From assembly GCF_000332235.1 (NCBI RefSeq), contig NZ_CM001775.1, positions 1,828,230-1,892,229 on the forward strand: DNA of 64,000 nucleotides. Reading direction: 5' to 3'. The notes beneath the pieces are model-generated. The model had not been told where the DNA came from and made no database searches. It saw nothing but the letters and a program-made list of their open reading frames with translations. The DNA comes from Geminocystis herdmanii PCC 6308 (GTDB lineage: Bacteria; Cyanobacteriota; Cyanobacteriia; Cyanobacteriales; Cyanobacteriaceae). Shown piece by piece: positions 1-9,404 of this stretch (positions within the stretch are counted from its first letter, which is position 1; each line of letters begins with the position of its first letter). The position numbers and the translations under genes are program-made.

Positions 1-1
1 G

Positions 2-448
2 ATTTGGTTAAGTTTTCTGGAATTAGTAAATCAATATCCCGATGCACCGATATTTCATTATTCTGAGTATGAAAGAGAAACTGTTAAACGTTTAGCTTAT
101 GTTTATCAAACTTCTTCTGCTGATGTACAACCTCTTTTAAAACGCTTATTTGATTTACATAAATTTGTGACAAATTCCTTTTTTTTACCCGTAGAAAATT
201 ACTCTTTAAAATCTGTGGCTAATTGGTTAGGTTTTCGGTGGCGTGATCCTGTGACGGGAAATTTAACTTCTGGTTATCATACAATAGGGGGAGATCAATG
301 TGTTTTCTGGTATGATCAATGGTTAAAGACGTTCGATCGTGAAACGGCGCTGCGCGATCGAACTTGGTTGAATTATATCTTAATCTATAACGAAGATGAC
401 TGTTTAGGCACTTATCAACTCAAAAAATGGTTATCCACCCAAATATAA
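2..448 (+). CDS. TM0106-type RecB-like putative nuclease, C-terminal part (gene runs off the left edge)
   Basis: The frame is open from the first bases of the window, so this is the 3' end of a longer gene; the first ATG-like codon inside it is not the real start. The visible 148 residues read through YSLKSVANWLGFRWRD and end with YNEDDCLGTYQLKKWL. This is the RNase H-like 3'-5' exonuclease segment found at the C terminus of cyanobacterial TM0106/RecB-like nucleases, where the late Asp pair in EDDC belongs to the metal site. The family is thought to act on DNA, but the substrate is unknown. The stop codon TAA is completed by the first base of a MITE-like element that begins at 448. The sequence without the insertion would have read TAG, so the protein end is unchanged. 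Confidence 0.75.
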   Translation: MWLSFLELVNQYPDAPIFHYSEYERETVKRLAYVYQTSSADVQPLLKRLFDLHKFVTNSFFLPVENYSLKSVANWLGFRWRDPVTGNLTSGYHTIGGDQCVFWYDQWLKTFDRETALRDRTWLNYILIYNEDDCLGTYQLKKWLSTQI

Positions 449-639
449 CCTGAGTTCGACATAAAATGATGAAGAATAAGAGGGGGAAGAGGGAGGAGAG
501 GGGGAGGAGAGGGAAGAAAATGCTTTAAAACCTTCATTAAATTTAGTAAATAAATCTAAAAAATCAATCTTTGATAAGTTTGAGTCAAATCTTAATATTA
601 TTTTATCGATTTAGTCTAAATTTTATCTCGAACTGAGGT
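448..639 (+). mobile_element. MITE-like element, family A, copy 1
   Basis: The left end ACCTGAGTTCGACATAAAAT (448-467) is an imperfect inverted repeat of the right end ATTTTATCTCGAACTGAGGT (620-639). The element is flanked by the 7-bp direct repeat AAATATA at 441-447 and 640-646, which is what a target-site duplication looks like. There is no coding frame inside. A purine-only tract (about 478-515) follows the left end. A second copy lies inverted at 40178-40381, and a partial copy at about 14478-14562. The rest of the 449-895 gap holds no gene that I can see. Confidence 0.75.
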
Positions 640-895
640 AAATATAGCAATCGCTATTTTAGTTAAGGTTTGAGTTAAAATGAAAATAAAATGCCAAAAC
701 TCTATAGTAAAGAGAAAGAATTGTTGATAATTACTCTAGTGCTTTTGTAGAGGAGGGCATTGCCTTTGAATTACTAGCCTAAGGTTATCGACAGACAATA
801 TAGGAGAATTAACTCCTATGCTGTCATTGCGAGGTTTGACATTTAAAGATAGGATTGCTATATTATCTCCTCTTCTGTTTTATCTATCCTTATCC

Positions 896-3800
896 ATGCT
901 CAACTCTGTAATTCGATCGATCTCTAAATCCCCCTTAACCAGCGAATTAATTCAAAAACTCAACCACAGTCAAAAGCTGAATTTACAAGGAGTTGCTCGT
1001 TTACCTAAAGGTTTAGTTACCGCTTCTATTAGTCAAAGTGAACAGAAAAACTTACTTGTAATTTGTGCCACCCTTGAAGAATCAGCCCGTTGGATGGCTA
1101 ATATTGAGGTTATGGGCTATAAACAAGTTTTTTTCTATCCCACCACAGAAGCGAGTCCCTATGAACCTTTTAACAGTGAATCTGAGATGATTTGGGGACA
1201 GATGCAGACCCTTTCAAGCCTAATTGCTCAAGATGTTACAAGCTCTCCTTTAGCGGTTGTCACCACAGAAAAAGCCTTACAACCCCACTTACCACCCCCT
1301 TGCATTTTTGCTGACTATTGCTTAAATTTGAGCAAGGGCATGACTTTAGAGAGTAAGAATATTGATCTAACTTTAACAAGGATGGGGTACGATCGAGTTA
1401 ATTTAGTGGAAATCGAAGGACAATGGAGTAAAAGAGGGGATTTAATCGATATTTTCCCAGTTTCGGCAGAATTACCCGTCAGATTAGATTTTTTTGGCGA
1501 TGAATTGGAGTCTATTCGAGAATTTGATCCTGTTACTCAACGAAGTTTAGATAAGATAGACGAATTAACTCTGACTCCCACTACATGGACGGGGATAATT
1601 AGTCAGAATTTGCCTAGTATAGAAATTATTAAACCATATATTAGCACTAAGGAGCAAGAAAATTTAGATAATGGTATTTATCCCGAAGCTATGAGTCGTT
1701 TTTTAGGGTGCGCTTTTCATGGTGAAAATGGTCATGTTGCCTCGATTTTAGACTATTTTCCTGAGAATTCGATCGTTGCCATTGATGAGGTAGAACAATG
1801 TACTGCCCATAGCCGTATTTGGGTGGAACAAGCGCAAGAAAAATGGCAATTAATTAATGAATCTGTTATTCTCCCTGACGGAATAATCCCCCCTAACCCC
1901 AAGTCTGAGGAAGAAAAATTAAGCCCCCTTGCCCCCAAATCTGGGGGTAAAAATGAAGTCTCTAATATTGGGGATTTAGGGGCGATTCCGAAAATTCATC
2001 GAGATTTTTCCACATCTTTAGAGTTAATTAAATATCCCCAAATTTATCTCTCAGAAATTGCCTTAGAAGTTATCGAAACGGACATCCCAACTCTTAATTT
2101 ATCTTCTCGCCCTTTGCCTGTTTCTCCCCATCAATTTGCTAAATTAGCAGAAATTTTAAGAGGTAAAAAAGAGGTTTATAATACCATCGATTTAGGTAAG
2201 TATAATAAATGGTTAATTTCTGCTCAACCTTCTCGCTCGATCGCATTATTACAAGAACATGACTGCCCTGCTCAATTGATTACTAATGCTGTTGATTTTG
2301 GTTCGATCGAAAAACTGCAACGTCAAAATATTTCTGTTGGTTTAAAATACTCTGGACAAGCAGAATTAGAAGGTTTTATTTTACCTACTTTTCGCATTGC
2401 TATTATAACCGATCGAGAGTTTTTTGGACAACATAATTTAGCTAGTCCTACCTATATCAGAAAACGCCGTCAAGCAGCTTCAAAACAAGTTGATTTAGAC
2501 AAGTTAAGACCAAAAGATTTTATTGTTCATAAATATTATGGATTAGGACAGTTTTTAAACTTAGAAATTTGTGAAGGAAGAGAGTATTTAGCTATTCAAT
2601 ATCTCGATGGTTTATTAAGAGTTCCAGCTGATGCTTTAGAATTGGTATCTCGCTATAGACATACAGGAGAAGGCACTCCTAAGTTAAATAAAATGTCGGG
2701 GAGAGACTGGGTAAATGTCAAAAATAAAGTTAGAAAATCTATTAAAAAATTAGCGGTTGATTTAGTTAAATTATACGCAAAAAGAGCAGAATTAGAGGGA
2801 CATTCCTGCCTCGAAGATACCCCTTGGCAAAGAGAATTAGAAGACTCTTTTCCCTATCAACCAACCCCTGATCAAATCAAGGCGATTCAGGATGTTAAAA
2901 GAGATTTAGAAAGCGATCGACCTATGGATAGGTTAGTGTGTGGAGATGTGGGTTTTGGCAAAACAGAAGTGGCAATTAGAGCAATTTTTAAGATGGTAAC
3001 AGCAGGTAATAAACAAGTGGTTTTTATTGCACCTACCACTATTTTATCCCAACAACATTATCATACTTTAGTGGAAAGATTTTCTCCTTATCCTATCAAT
3101 ATAGGTTTATTAAATCGCTTCCGCACTGAATCAGAAAAAGTGGAAATTATCAAAAAATTGGCAACGGGAGAATTAGATATTGTGGTGGGTACTCAAGGGG
3201 TTTTAAGTAATAAAATTAAGTATAAAGATTTGGGTTTATTAGTAGTGGATGAAGAACAAAGATTTGGGGTGAATCAGAAAGAAAAAATTAAAGCAATGAA
3301 AACTTCGATCGATGTTTTAACCCTCAGTGCCACACCGATTCCTCGTACTCTTTATATGTCCATTTCGGGGGTGCGAGAAATGAGTTTAATTACCACTCCT
3401 CCCCCTAGTCGTCGCCCTATCAAAACCCATATTTTACCCTTTAATCAAGGGGCGATTCGTACTGCCATTCGCAATGAATTAGACAGGGGAGGACAAATTT
3501 TCTACGTTTTACCCCGTATTGAGGGCATGGAAGACGTTATCAAAATGCTTCAAGCCATGATTCCTAGCCTAAGAATTGCCATCGCCCATGGGCAAATGCA
3601 CCAAGGGGAATTGGAAACCACCATGTTGACGTTTAATAATGGGGATGTGGATTTGCTAGTATGCACGACTATCGTTGAGTCTGGTTTAGATATTCCTCGT
3701 GTGAATACTATCATCATCGAAGATGCTCAAAAATTCGGACTAGCCCAATTATATCAGCTTAGGGGGCGAGTAGGTCGATCGGGCATTCAAGCCCATGCTT

Positions 3801-4489
3801 GGTTACTATATCCTGACAAGGAGACTTTATCGGAGGTGGCGTTAAAAAGATTACGCGCCTTGCAGGAGTTTACACAACTCGGTTCGGGTTATCATTTAGC
3901 TATGCGTGATATGGAAATTCGTGGAGTGGGCAGTCTCCTTGGCGCCGAGCAATCTGGGCAAGTGGAAGCCATCGGTTTTGAGATGTACACGGAAATGTTG
4001 AAAGAGGCTATCAACGAAATTCAAGGGCAGGAAATTCCCACCGTGGAAGACACCCAAATTGATATACCCCTCACGGCTTTAATCCCCACTCGTTATATCC
4101 CTGATTTAGAACAAAAAATGGATGCTTACCGCTCGATCGCAACTGTATCTAGTCAGAAGGAAATCAAGCAAATTGAAGCGGATTGGCTAGACAGATATGG
4201 TGATATTCCCGAACCAGCACAACAATTATTACAAGTAGCTCAATTGAAATTAAGGGCAAGATCGATCGGCTTTTCACGGATAAAACTAGAGGGGAAACAA
4301 AATGTTATCCTTGAAACACCAATGCAAGAACCAGCATGGCAATTATTAAATGCTAAGTTGCCAAAACATTTGCAACATCGTTTTGTCTATGGCAAAAACA
4401 AGGTAATCGTCAGAGGTTTAGGTGCGATGAAAGCCAGTCAACAATTAGACAGTCTTAACAGTTGGTTTAACTATCTTGTCGTAGATTAA
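896..4489 (+). CDS. mfd: Transcription-repair coupling factor Mfd
   Basis: Mfd is the ATP-driven DNA translocase that removes RNA polymerase stalled at lesions and recruits UvrA. The order is typical: a UvrB-like N-terminal module, the RNA-polymerase-interacting region around [14 protein letters not shown], then the RecG-like helicase core with GDVGFGKT at about residues 683-690, DEEQRFG near 785 and a LRGRVGRSG motif VI, and a C-terminal TRCF domain. The frame is open from 818, but I chose the ATG at 896. It gives [18 protein letters not shown], which matches the usual cyanobacterial N terminus and gives 1197 residues, normal for the family. Residues about 331-364 are an in-frame insertion made of a C/G-rich inverted repeat, reported separately. 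Confidence 0.96.
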   Translation: MLNSVIRSISKSPLTSELIQKLNHSQKLNLQGVARLPKGLVTASISQSEQKNLLVICATLEESARWMANIEVMGYKQVFFYPTTEASPYEPFNSESEMIWGQMQTLSSLIAQDVTSSPLAVVTTEKALQPHLPPPCIFADYCLNLSKGMTLESKNIDLTLTRMGYDRVNLVEIEGQWSKRGDLIDIFPVSAELPVRLDFFGDELESIREFDPVTQRSLDKIDELTLTPTTWTGIISQNLPSIEIIKPYISTKEQENLDNGIYPEAMSRFLGCAFHGENGHVASILDYFPENSIVAIDEVEQCTAHSRIWVEQAQEKWQLINESVILPDGIIPPNPKSEEEKLSPLAPKSGGKNEVSNIGDLGAIPKIHRDFSTSLELIKYPQIYLSEIALEVIETDIPTLNLSSRPLPVSPHQFAKLAEILRGKKEVYNTIDLGKYNKWLISAQPSRSIALLQEHDCPAQLITNAVDFGSIEKLQRQNISVGLKYSGQAELEGFILPTFRIAIITDREFFGQHNLASPTYIRKRRQAASKQVDLDKLRPKDFIVHKYYGLGQFLNLEICEGREYLAIQYLDGLLRVPADALELVSRYRHTGEGTPKLNKMSGRDWVNVKNKVRKSIKKLAVDLVKLYAKRAELEGHSCLEDTPWQRELEDSFPYQPTPDQIKAIQDVKRDLESDRPMDRLVCGDVGFGKTEVAIRAIFKMVTAGNKQVVFIAPTTILSQQHYHTLVERFSPYPINIGLLNRFRTESEKVEIIKKLATGELDIVVGTQGVLSNKIKYKDLGLLVVDEEQRFGVNQKEKIKAMKTSIDVLTLSATPIPRTLYMSISGVREMSLITTPPPSRRPIKTHILPFNQGAIRTAIRNELDRGGQIFYVLPRIEGMEDVIKMLQAMIPSLRIAIAHGQMHQGELETTMLTFNNGDVDLLVCTTIVESGLDIPRVNTIIIEDAQKFGLAQLYQLRGRVGRSGIQAHAWLLYPDKETLSEVALKRLRALQEFTQLGSGYHLAMRDMEIRGVGSLLGAEQSGQVEAIGFEMYTEMLKEAINEIQGQEIPTVEDTQIDIPLTALIPTRYIPDLEQKMDAYRSIATVSSQKEIKQIEADWLDRYGDIPEPAQQLLQVAQLKLRARSIGFSRIKLEGKQNVILETPMQEPAWQLLNAKLPKHLQHRFVYGKNKVIVRGLGAMKASQQLDSLNSWFNYLVVD
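1888..1986. repeat. Repeat element inserted in frame inside mfd
   Basis: The arms CCCCTAACCCCAA (1890-1902) and TTGGGGATTTAGGGG (1968-1982) are near-complementary and enclose a second hairpin, CCCCC-AAATCT-GGGGG, at 1932-1947. Its composition is unlike the surrounding AT-rich coding sequence. It resembles C-run/G-run repeats that are common between cyanobacterial genes, but here it is translated without a stop as a proline-, lysine- and glycine-rich linker between the UvrB-like module and the next domain of Mfd. Confidence 0.6.
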
Positions 4490-4560
4490 GTATTTCAATA
4501 TTTTTATTCAAAAAAAATGTAGAATATTATCTCTATTACATAAAAATTATTGTAAAAATT

Positions 4561-5019
4561 ATGCCTAAAGTTGTTTTAGTACATCCTCAAATACCTCCCA
4601 ATACGGGAAATATTGCTCGAACCTGTGCGGCGACTGAAACAGAATTACATCTAGTCGCACCTTTAGGCTTTGAAATTAGCGATCGATATTTAAAAAGAGC
4701 TGGTTTAGACTACTGGCCCCATGTTAAACTAACATATCATCAAAGTCCCCAACATTTTATTAAAACGGCTAGAGAAAAAGGTGGAAGAATAATTGGTTTA
4801 AGTGTCAGAGGCAAACAAAACTATCTTGAGTGTCAATTTCAACCCGATGATTGGCTTTTATTTGGCAGTGAAACCGATGGTTTACCCCCAGAAGTATTAA
4901 AAGAATGTGACTTAACTTGCTTTATCACTATGAAAAGTCCCCATGTACGCAGTTTGAACTTGTCCGTAAGCACCTCGATCGTGCTATTTGAATCAATACG
5001 ACAGACAGTAAATAATTGA
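4561..5019 (+). CDS. trmL: tRNA (cytidine(34)-2'-O)-methyltransferase TrmL
   Basis: This is a SPOUT-class S-adenosylmethionine methyltransferase of 152 residues, the usual TrmL length. Motif 1 is PPNTGNIARTCA (residues 12-23), motif 2 GSETDGLPPEV (102-112) and motif 3 NLSVSTSIVLFE (133-144), which together form the trefoil-knot cofactor site. TrmL enzymes methylate the wobble ribose of tRNA-Leu isoacceptors. It lies 71 bases after mfd on the same strand. The spacer shows no clear terminator, so cotranscription with mfd is possible. No extra RNA-binding domain is present, as expected for TrmL and unlike the longer TrmH proteins. Confidence 0.92.
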   Translation: MPKVVLVHPQIPPNTGNIARTCAATETELHLVAPLGFEISDRYLKRAGLDYWPHVKLTYHQSPQHFIKTAREKGGRIIGLSVRGKQNYLECQFQPDDWLLFGSETDGLPPEVLKECDLTCFITMKSPHVRSLNLSVSTSIVLFESIRQTVNN

Positions 5020-5044
5020 GAATGGAGAATGGAAAATGGAGAAT

Positions 5045-5076
5045 TAAGCTAAAACGCATTTAACTTGCATTTCTTA
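5045..5076. repeat. Left-end fragment of MITE-like family B
   Basis: TAAGCTAAAACGCAT followed by TTAACTTGCATTT matches the left end of the complete family B copy at 54135-54260 almost base for base. No matching right end is visible before the DUF151 gene, so this appears to be a truncated copy in the 3' spacer of trmL. Confidence 0.5.
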
Positions 5077-5224
5077 TTAACTGTTATACAAAACTTAATC
5101 ATAGTTGATTATTTAACTAAAACATTGGTTTTAGAGTTAATCGCTCTTGAAAATAACTAAAACTCTTACCTATTCCCTATTCCCTCTCCTCAACCATTCT
5201 TACTCATTACCGATTACCACCCTC

Positions 5225-5725
5225 TTATTCTTCTCCTGCTTGTTGCGCCCGACGAATCAACTCATCGGGGCTTAAATTAGCAACAAAATCCTTAAAGGCT
5301 TCCCTTTCTTCCTCGTCAGCGTCTCTATCGACGGGGATAGAAGCATCTAAAATAACTTCTTCCATTACCCAAATAGGGCAATTATATCTCACGGCTAGGG
5401 CAATAGCATCACTGGGGCGACAATCGATATTTTTCTCCTTTTTACCCATTTTCATACATAAAAGAGCATAAAAAGTATTATCTTGTAGAGTACTGATAAT
5501 GACTTTATCTAATTTTAAATTCCATGCACGAAATATATTTACCATTAAATCATGGGTGATAGGTCTTGGTGTTGGTTGGTGTTCCAATGCCCCTATAATA
5601 GATCTAGCTTGATCTTGTCCTATATATATAGGTAAGGCACGGCGTTCTGTGGCATCTTTTAGTAGTACTATAGGACTGCGAGTTACCGCATCTAAAGCAA
5701 TAGCCGCTACCCTCATCTCGATCAT
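5225..5725 (-). CDS. Bifunctional nuclease family protein (DUF151)
   Basis: The 166-residue protein is almost entirely a BFN/DUF151 domain, with the conserved RRALPIYIGQDQARSI (about 28-43) and CRPSDAIALAVR (about 100-111). The family is conserved in cyanobacteria and plants. Some plant members have been reported with RNase and DNase activity, but the role in cyanobacteria is not settled. A short acidic tail (DADEEEREAF) follows the domain. The gene points away from nagA, with a 137-bp divergent spacer that probably holds both promoters. The ATG at 5725 fits the family start MIEMRVAAIALD. Confidence 0.88.
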   Translation of the reverse strand: MIEMRVAAIALDAVTRSPIVLLKDATERRALPIYIGQDQARSIIGALEHQPTPRPITHDLMVNIFRAWNLKLDKVIISTLQDNTFYALLCMKMGKKEKNIDCRPSDAIALAVRYNCPIWVMEEVILDASIPVDRDADEEEREAFKDFVANLSPDELIRRAQQAGEE

Positions 5726-5862
5726 CGATTTATCCCTCTTGAATATCTCAGTAGGTCAACAATTCTCATTATATGGTAGATTTGCGTGTTTTTTCTCAAA
5801 AATGATTGCCGATAGAGGAAGAAAAATAAAGAAGGTTAATTTTATCTTAATAATTTGAGATT

Positions 5863-7008
5863 ATGAACAAAATAAAAACAACAAAAATTATTAGTAATGC
5901 TAAGTTAATTGGCTATAAAAATTTACAAACAATAACAATAGAAAATAATTTAATTACTAACATTAAAGATAGTTTTTTATTGCCGAAAGGAGATTTAGAT
6001 TTACAAGGTGATTGGCTTTCTTTAGGAGGTGTGGATTTACAAATTAATGGAGGATTAGGGTTAGCTTTTCCTGATTTAACTTTTGAGGATATTCCGAAAT
6101 TGGATCAGATTTGTGCTTATTTGTGGCGAGAGGGCATTGATTATTTTTTACCAACTATTGTTACTACTTCAGTGGCGAAAATTCATCAATCTTTAAAGGT
6201 AATTAATCAATATATAAACTTACCAAAAAAACCTGATACTGCGGAAATTCTTGGGGTACATTTAGAAGGCCCTTTTTTAAATTATGATAAAAGGGGTGCT
6301 CATCCTGCTCAACATTTATTACCTTTAACTTTGGAGAATGTTAAGCTCGTTTTAGGGGATTATAGTCATCTGGTAAAAATTATCACCCTCGCGCCTGAGT
6401 TAGAGGAATCCGACACCGTTATTCCCTATTTGAGTTCGATCGAGATTATAGTTAGTTTAGGACATTCTCAGGCAACAGCATCACAGGCAAAAAAGGCTTT
6501 TAGTCAAGGCGCTTCTATGGTAACTCACGCTTTTAATGCCATGCCAAATTTACATCATCGGCAACCCGGATTATTGGGAGAAGCGATTATTAACCCCAAT
6601 GTTTACTGTGGTTTAATTGCTGACGGTAATCATGTTGATCCCACTATGCTAAACTTGATTTTACGATCGAGCCACTATCAAGAAGGAATTTTTTTAGTCA
6701 GTGATGCCTTATCTCCTATCGGTTTGAGTGATGGAGTTTACCCTTGGGACGATCGAACTATTGAAGTTAAAAATGGCACAGCTAGATTACCAGATGGAAC
6801 TCTATCAGGTACTACTTTACCTTTGTTTGTGGGCGCTCAGAATTTAGTTAAATGGAATATTTGTACTGTAGAACAGTCGATCGAGCTTGTAACTTCAGCC
6901 CCTCGCAAGGCGATAGGGTTATCTTGTTTACAAATAGGCTCTCCAGCTAATTTTATTCGTTGGCATTACAATGAAAGCAGTCAAAAATTACAGTGGCATC
7001 GAGTATAA
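5863..7008 (+). CDS. nagA: N-acetylglucosamine-6-phosphate deacetylase
   Basis: NagA is an amidohydrolase that converts GlcNAc-6-phosphate to glucosamine-6-phosphate and acetate in amino-sugar and peptidoglycan recycling. Visible signatures are GGVDLQINGG (about 55-64), the metal-binding HLEGPFL, SLGHSQATA, HAFNAMPNLHHRQPG and the catalytic Asp in LVSDALSP. The 381-residue length is normal. No nagB or transporter lies next to it; the following gene is a DUF362 protein 72 bp downstream, with a fragment of repeat family C between them. The start ATG follows GATT without a strong ribosome-binding site, which is common in this window. Confidence 0.92.
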   Translation: MNKIKTTKIISNAKLIGYKNLQTITIENNLITNIKDSFLLPKGDLDLQGDWLSLGGVDLQINGGLGLAFPDLTFEDIPKLDQICAYLWREGIDYFLPTIVTTSVAKIHQSLKVINQYINLPKKPDTAEILGVHLEGPFLNYDKRGAHPAQHLLPLTLENVKLVLGDYSHLVKIITLAPELEESDTVIPYLSSIEIIVSLGHSQATASQAKKAFSQGASMVTHAFNAMPNLHHRQPGLLGEAIINPNVYCGLIADGNHVDPTMLNLILRSSHYQEGIFLVSDALSPIGLSDGVYPWDDRTIEVKNGTARLPDGTLSGTTLPLFVGAQNLVKWNICTVEQSIELVTSAPRKAIGLSCLQIGSPANFIRWHYNESSQKLQWHRV

Positions 7009-7020
7009 TCTACAAGTGTC

Positions 7021-7071
7021 AAACATAAATTCTTAACTTATTACTCATTACTCGACTTCGGCAAGAAGTCT
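7021..7071 (+). repeat. Right-half fragment of MITE-like family C
   Basis: The 51 bases from AAACATAAAT to GCAAGAAGTCT match the right half of the full copy at 38951-39046. The left half is missing. The trinucleotide ATT follows immediately, as it does at both full copies. The fragment ends 9 bases before the DUF362 start codon and therefore supplies much of that gene's leader. Confidence 0.6.
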
Positions 7072-7080
7072 ATTTTACCC

Positions 7081-8028
7081 ATGAATAAAGTTTCTTTAAT
7101 ACAAGCTCAATCCTACGATTTACAAGAACTACGCTTATCTTTAGAAGAATTACTAGAGCCATTAGGAGGTATATCTGCTTTCGTCAAAAAAGACGATCGA
7201 GTTTTGCTCAAACCTAATCTCTTAACAGGCTCACGCCCTACGAAAGAATGTACTACTAGAAAAGAAATCGTTTATTGTGTTGCCCAAATGGTGCAAGAAG
7301 TAGGAGGGAAACCCTTTTTAGGAGATAGCCCAGCTTTTGGTAGTGCAAGGGGGGTAGCCAAAGCTAACGGTTACTTGCCTTTGTGTGAAGAATTGAATTT
7401 ACCTATTGTGGAATTTAACGGCAAAAAATACCCCATTGATAACGATAACTTTAAACATCTGCGTCTATCTAAAGAAGCCATGGAAGCGGATGTTATTATT
7501 AATTTGCCAAAAGTCAAATCTCATATGCAGTTAACTGTCACTATGGGGGTGAAAAATCTCTTTGGTTGTGTGCCGGGTAAAATGAAAGCATGGTGGCACA
7601 TGGAAGCAGGAAAAGATGTTAACCGTTTTGGGGAAATGTTGGTAGAAACAGCCCTTGCCATTAATCCCGACTTGACCATTATGGATGGTATTATTGGTCA
7701 TGAAGGTAATGGACCAAGTGGGGGAGAACCTAGAGAATTAGGTGTATTAGGCGCTTCTAATAATGTTTTTGCCCTCGATGTCTCGATCGCTGATATACTA
7801 AATGTATCCTCAGAAATAGTGCCAACATTAAGAGCTCAGAAAAATTTAGGCTTATTAAGTGACATCAAAGACATCGAATTTCCCTTACTCAAACCCCAAG
7901 ATTTAAGCATCGCAAATTGGCAATTACCCTCCGCTTTAATGCCTATTGATTTTGGCTTACCGAGAGTTTTAAAATCCACTTTTAAACACCTTTATATCAA
8001 GTTTATCAAAGAAACTATCAATAATTAG
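7081..8028 (+). CDS. DUF362 domain-containing protein
   Basis: The 315-residue protein carries the DUF362 pattern: VLLKPNLLTG (about 43-52), FLGDSPAFGSARGVAKANGY (about 80-99), the core DVIINLPKVKSHMQLTVTMGVKNLFGCVPG, and GIIGHEGNGPSGGEPRELG. No ferredoxin-type cysteine cluster is present; some longer DUF362 proteins have one. The biochemical function is not established. It may be cotranscribed with nagA, but the two have no obvious pathway link. No signal peptide or membrane segment is visible. Confidence 0.85.
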   Translation: MNKVSLIQAQSYDLQELRLSLEELLEPLGGISAFVKKDDRVLLKPNLLTGSRPTKECTTRKEIVYCVAQMVQEVGGKPFLGDSPAFGSARGVAKANGYLPLCEELNLPIVEFNGKKYPIDNDNFKHLRLSKEAMEADVIINLPKVKSHMQLTVTMGVKNLFGCVPGKMKAWWHMEAGKDVNRFGEMLVETALAINPDLTIMDGIIGHEGNGPSGGEPRELGVLGASNNVFALDVSIADILNVSSEIVPTLRAQKNLGLLSDIKDIEFPLLKPQDLSIANWQLPSALMPIDFGLPRVLKSTFKHLYIKFIKETINN

Positions 8029-8300
8029 GGTGTAATAAAAAAGTCTTTTGATGAGGGTAGGTATCAGGCATCAGGTATCGGGTGTCAGGTTAAAGAATGA
8101 AAAATCAAGGTTTTGATGTTATCGGCAGAAACAATAAGTATAACCGTATTGAAAGAAAATATTTTTATCTGTTCGTAGTGAGGGTTTTAACCCTTGTTCT
8201 TCTTATAATGTTAATGATGAACAAAATTATAAAAGCATTTAATCTTCGATCGAAAGGTAAGATTGCTATATAATGATAAATAAATATTTAAGGACAAAAA

Positions 8301-8939
8301 ATGACATTAACCCTTACAGCAGAAGAACTATTTAGATCAGCTTACGAAAATCGTTATACTTGGGATAAAGATTTCCCCGGTTATACCTGTGACATTACCT
8401 TAACCAACCCTCAAGGTACTTATACTGCAAAGGGTGAAATTAAAGCAAACTTACAGTTTGAAGTATCTGCCATTGAAGACGAGTCAGCAAAAAAAGCCAT
8501 AACAGGGCAATTATGGGAGATTACCATTCACCGTGTTAATCATAGTTTTGAGAAAAGTCACGGGGAAAATACTTTCTCTTTTGGCGAGAAAGATGACAAT
8601 GGCGCTGTAGAAATTCTCGTGGGTGGTGCTGGAGCAGGAAATAAGTATAAAGTACACAATAATACTGTTTCTTTTGTCTATCGTAAAATTGGTAACTCGA
8701 TCGTAGCTATTAACACTTTTGACATTTTAAACACAGAGGAAGGCTATTTATCCCAAGGATATGATTCTATCTATTTAGAGCCTGAAACCAAGCAACCCAA
8801 GGGCGGTAAAACCATTTTTCATGACACCTTTGAGAAAATTGGCGGTTATTATATTCTCACTAATCGTCGCATTACTAGCGAAGAAAATGGAGAATCCATT
8901 GTTACCGAATATCAATTTTCTAACATTGTTTTTAACTAA
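8301..8939 (+). CDS. DUF3386 domain-containing protein
   Basis: The 212-residue soluble-looking protein matches the cyanobacterial and plant-plastid DUF3386 family, with TAEELFRSAYENRYTWDKDF at the N terminus and repeated beta-strand segments such as VSFVYRKIGNSIVAINTFD. Function is unknown. The start is preceded by AAGGAC, a usable ribosome-binding site. The gene stands alone, with a 272-bp upstream spacer that carries short dispersed repeats. Confidence 0.85.
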   Translation: MTLTLTAEELFRSAYENRYTWDKDFPGYTCDITLTNPQGTYTAKGEIKANLQFEVSAIEDESAKKAITGQLWEITIHRVNHSFEKSHGENTFSFGEKDDNGAVEILVGGAGAGNKYKVHNNTVSFVYRKIGNSIVAINTFDILNTEEGYLSQGYDSIYLEPETKQPKGGKTIFHDTFEKIGGYYILTNRRITSEENGESIVTEYQFSNIVFN

Positions 8940-8968
8940 CTTTGTTTAAACCTTGAATGTAATAAACT

Positions 8969-9009
8969 TGTTCTCCTCTCCTATGGGAGAGGGGTTAGGG
9001 GTGAGGGTT
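8969..9009. repeat. Intergenic hairpin repeat CTCTCCTATGGGAGAG
   Basis: CTCTCC and GGGAGAG form a short hairpin followed by GGGGTTAGGGGTGAGGG. This type of sequence occurs between many cyanobacterial genes. It sits 30 bp after the DUF3386 stop and could act as a 3' end structure, but there is no T-run, so I do not call a terminator. Confidence 0.45.
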
Positions 9010-9051
9010 ACAAAATTGTTAAGTTTTATTTAACGAAAAAGGGTTTTGAGG

Positions 9052-9081
9052 TTGCTAAAAACGATCGTTTTCTGTTATAAT
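9052..9081 (+). promoter_or_regulatory. Likely sigma-70-type promoter of tRNA-Ser
   Basis: TTGCTA at 9052-9057 and TATAAT at 9076-9081 are 18 bp apart, and the mature tRNA begins 16 bp after the -10 box. A CGATCG palindrome lies in the spacer. Confidence 0.55.
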
Positions 9082-9096
9082 CTGTAAATGTCTGTT

Positions 9097-9186
9097 GGAG
9101 AGATGGCTGAGCGGTTGAAAGCGGCTTCCTGCTAAGAAGTTGTGGGGTTTATAGCTCCACCGAGGGTTCGAATCCCTCTCTCTCCG
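9097..9186 (+). tRNA. tRNA-Ser (anticodon GCT)
   Basis: The acceptor stem GGAGAGA (9097-9103) pairs fully with TCTCTCC (9179-9185), followed by discriminator G at 9186. The anticodon loop CTGCTAA gives anticodon GCT, reading AGC/AGU serine codons. The extended variable arm (GTGGGG...CTCCAC) is the class II arm expected for tRNA-Ser, and the T loop GGTTCGAAT is standard. CCA is not encoded. Confidence 0.97.
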
Positions 9187-9404
9187 TACTTTATCAGCTT
9201 TGTAGTTAGGCTAGAAAGCCCTAATTTTACTATTAGAGATTGCTTCGTTACGTCGCAATGACTATTTATTTAACGAAGTTAAAACTTACACACTAATAAC
9301 GAGATTCTGTCATTCTGAGCTTAGGAATCTCAAAACCCTATATTTATAGTGTATTATTTAGGTTAGGTAAATCAAAATAAAAAGCTATTTTATCTTTAAA
9401 TTAT

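Noticed and set aside
1753-1938. Minus-strand frames inside mfd and other long genes
   Set aside because: They are shadow frames within well-supported coding sequence with no independent signals.
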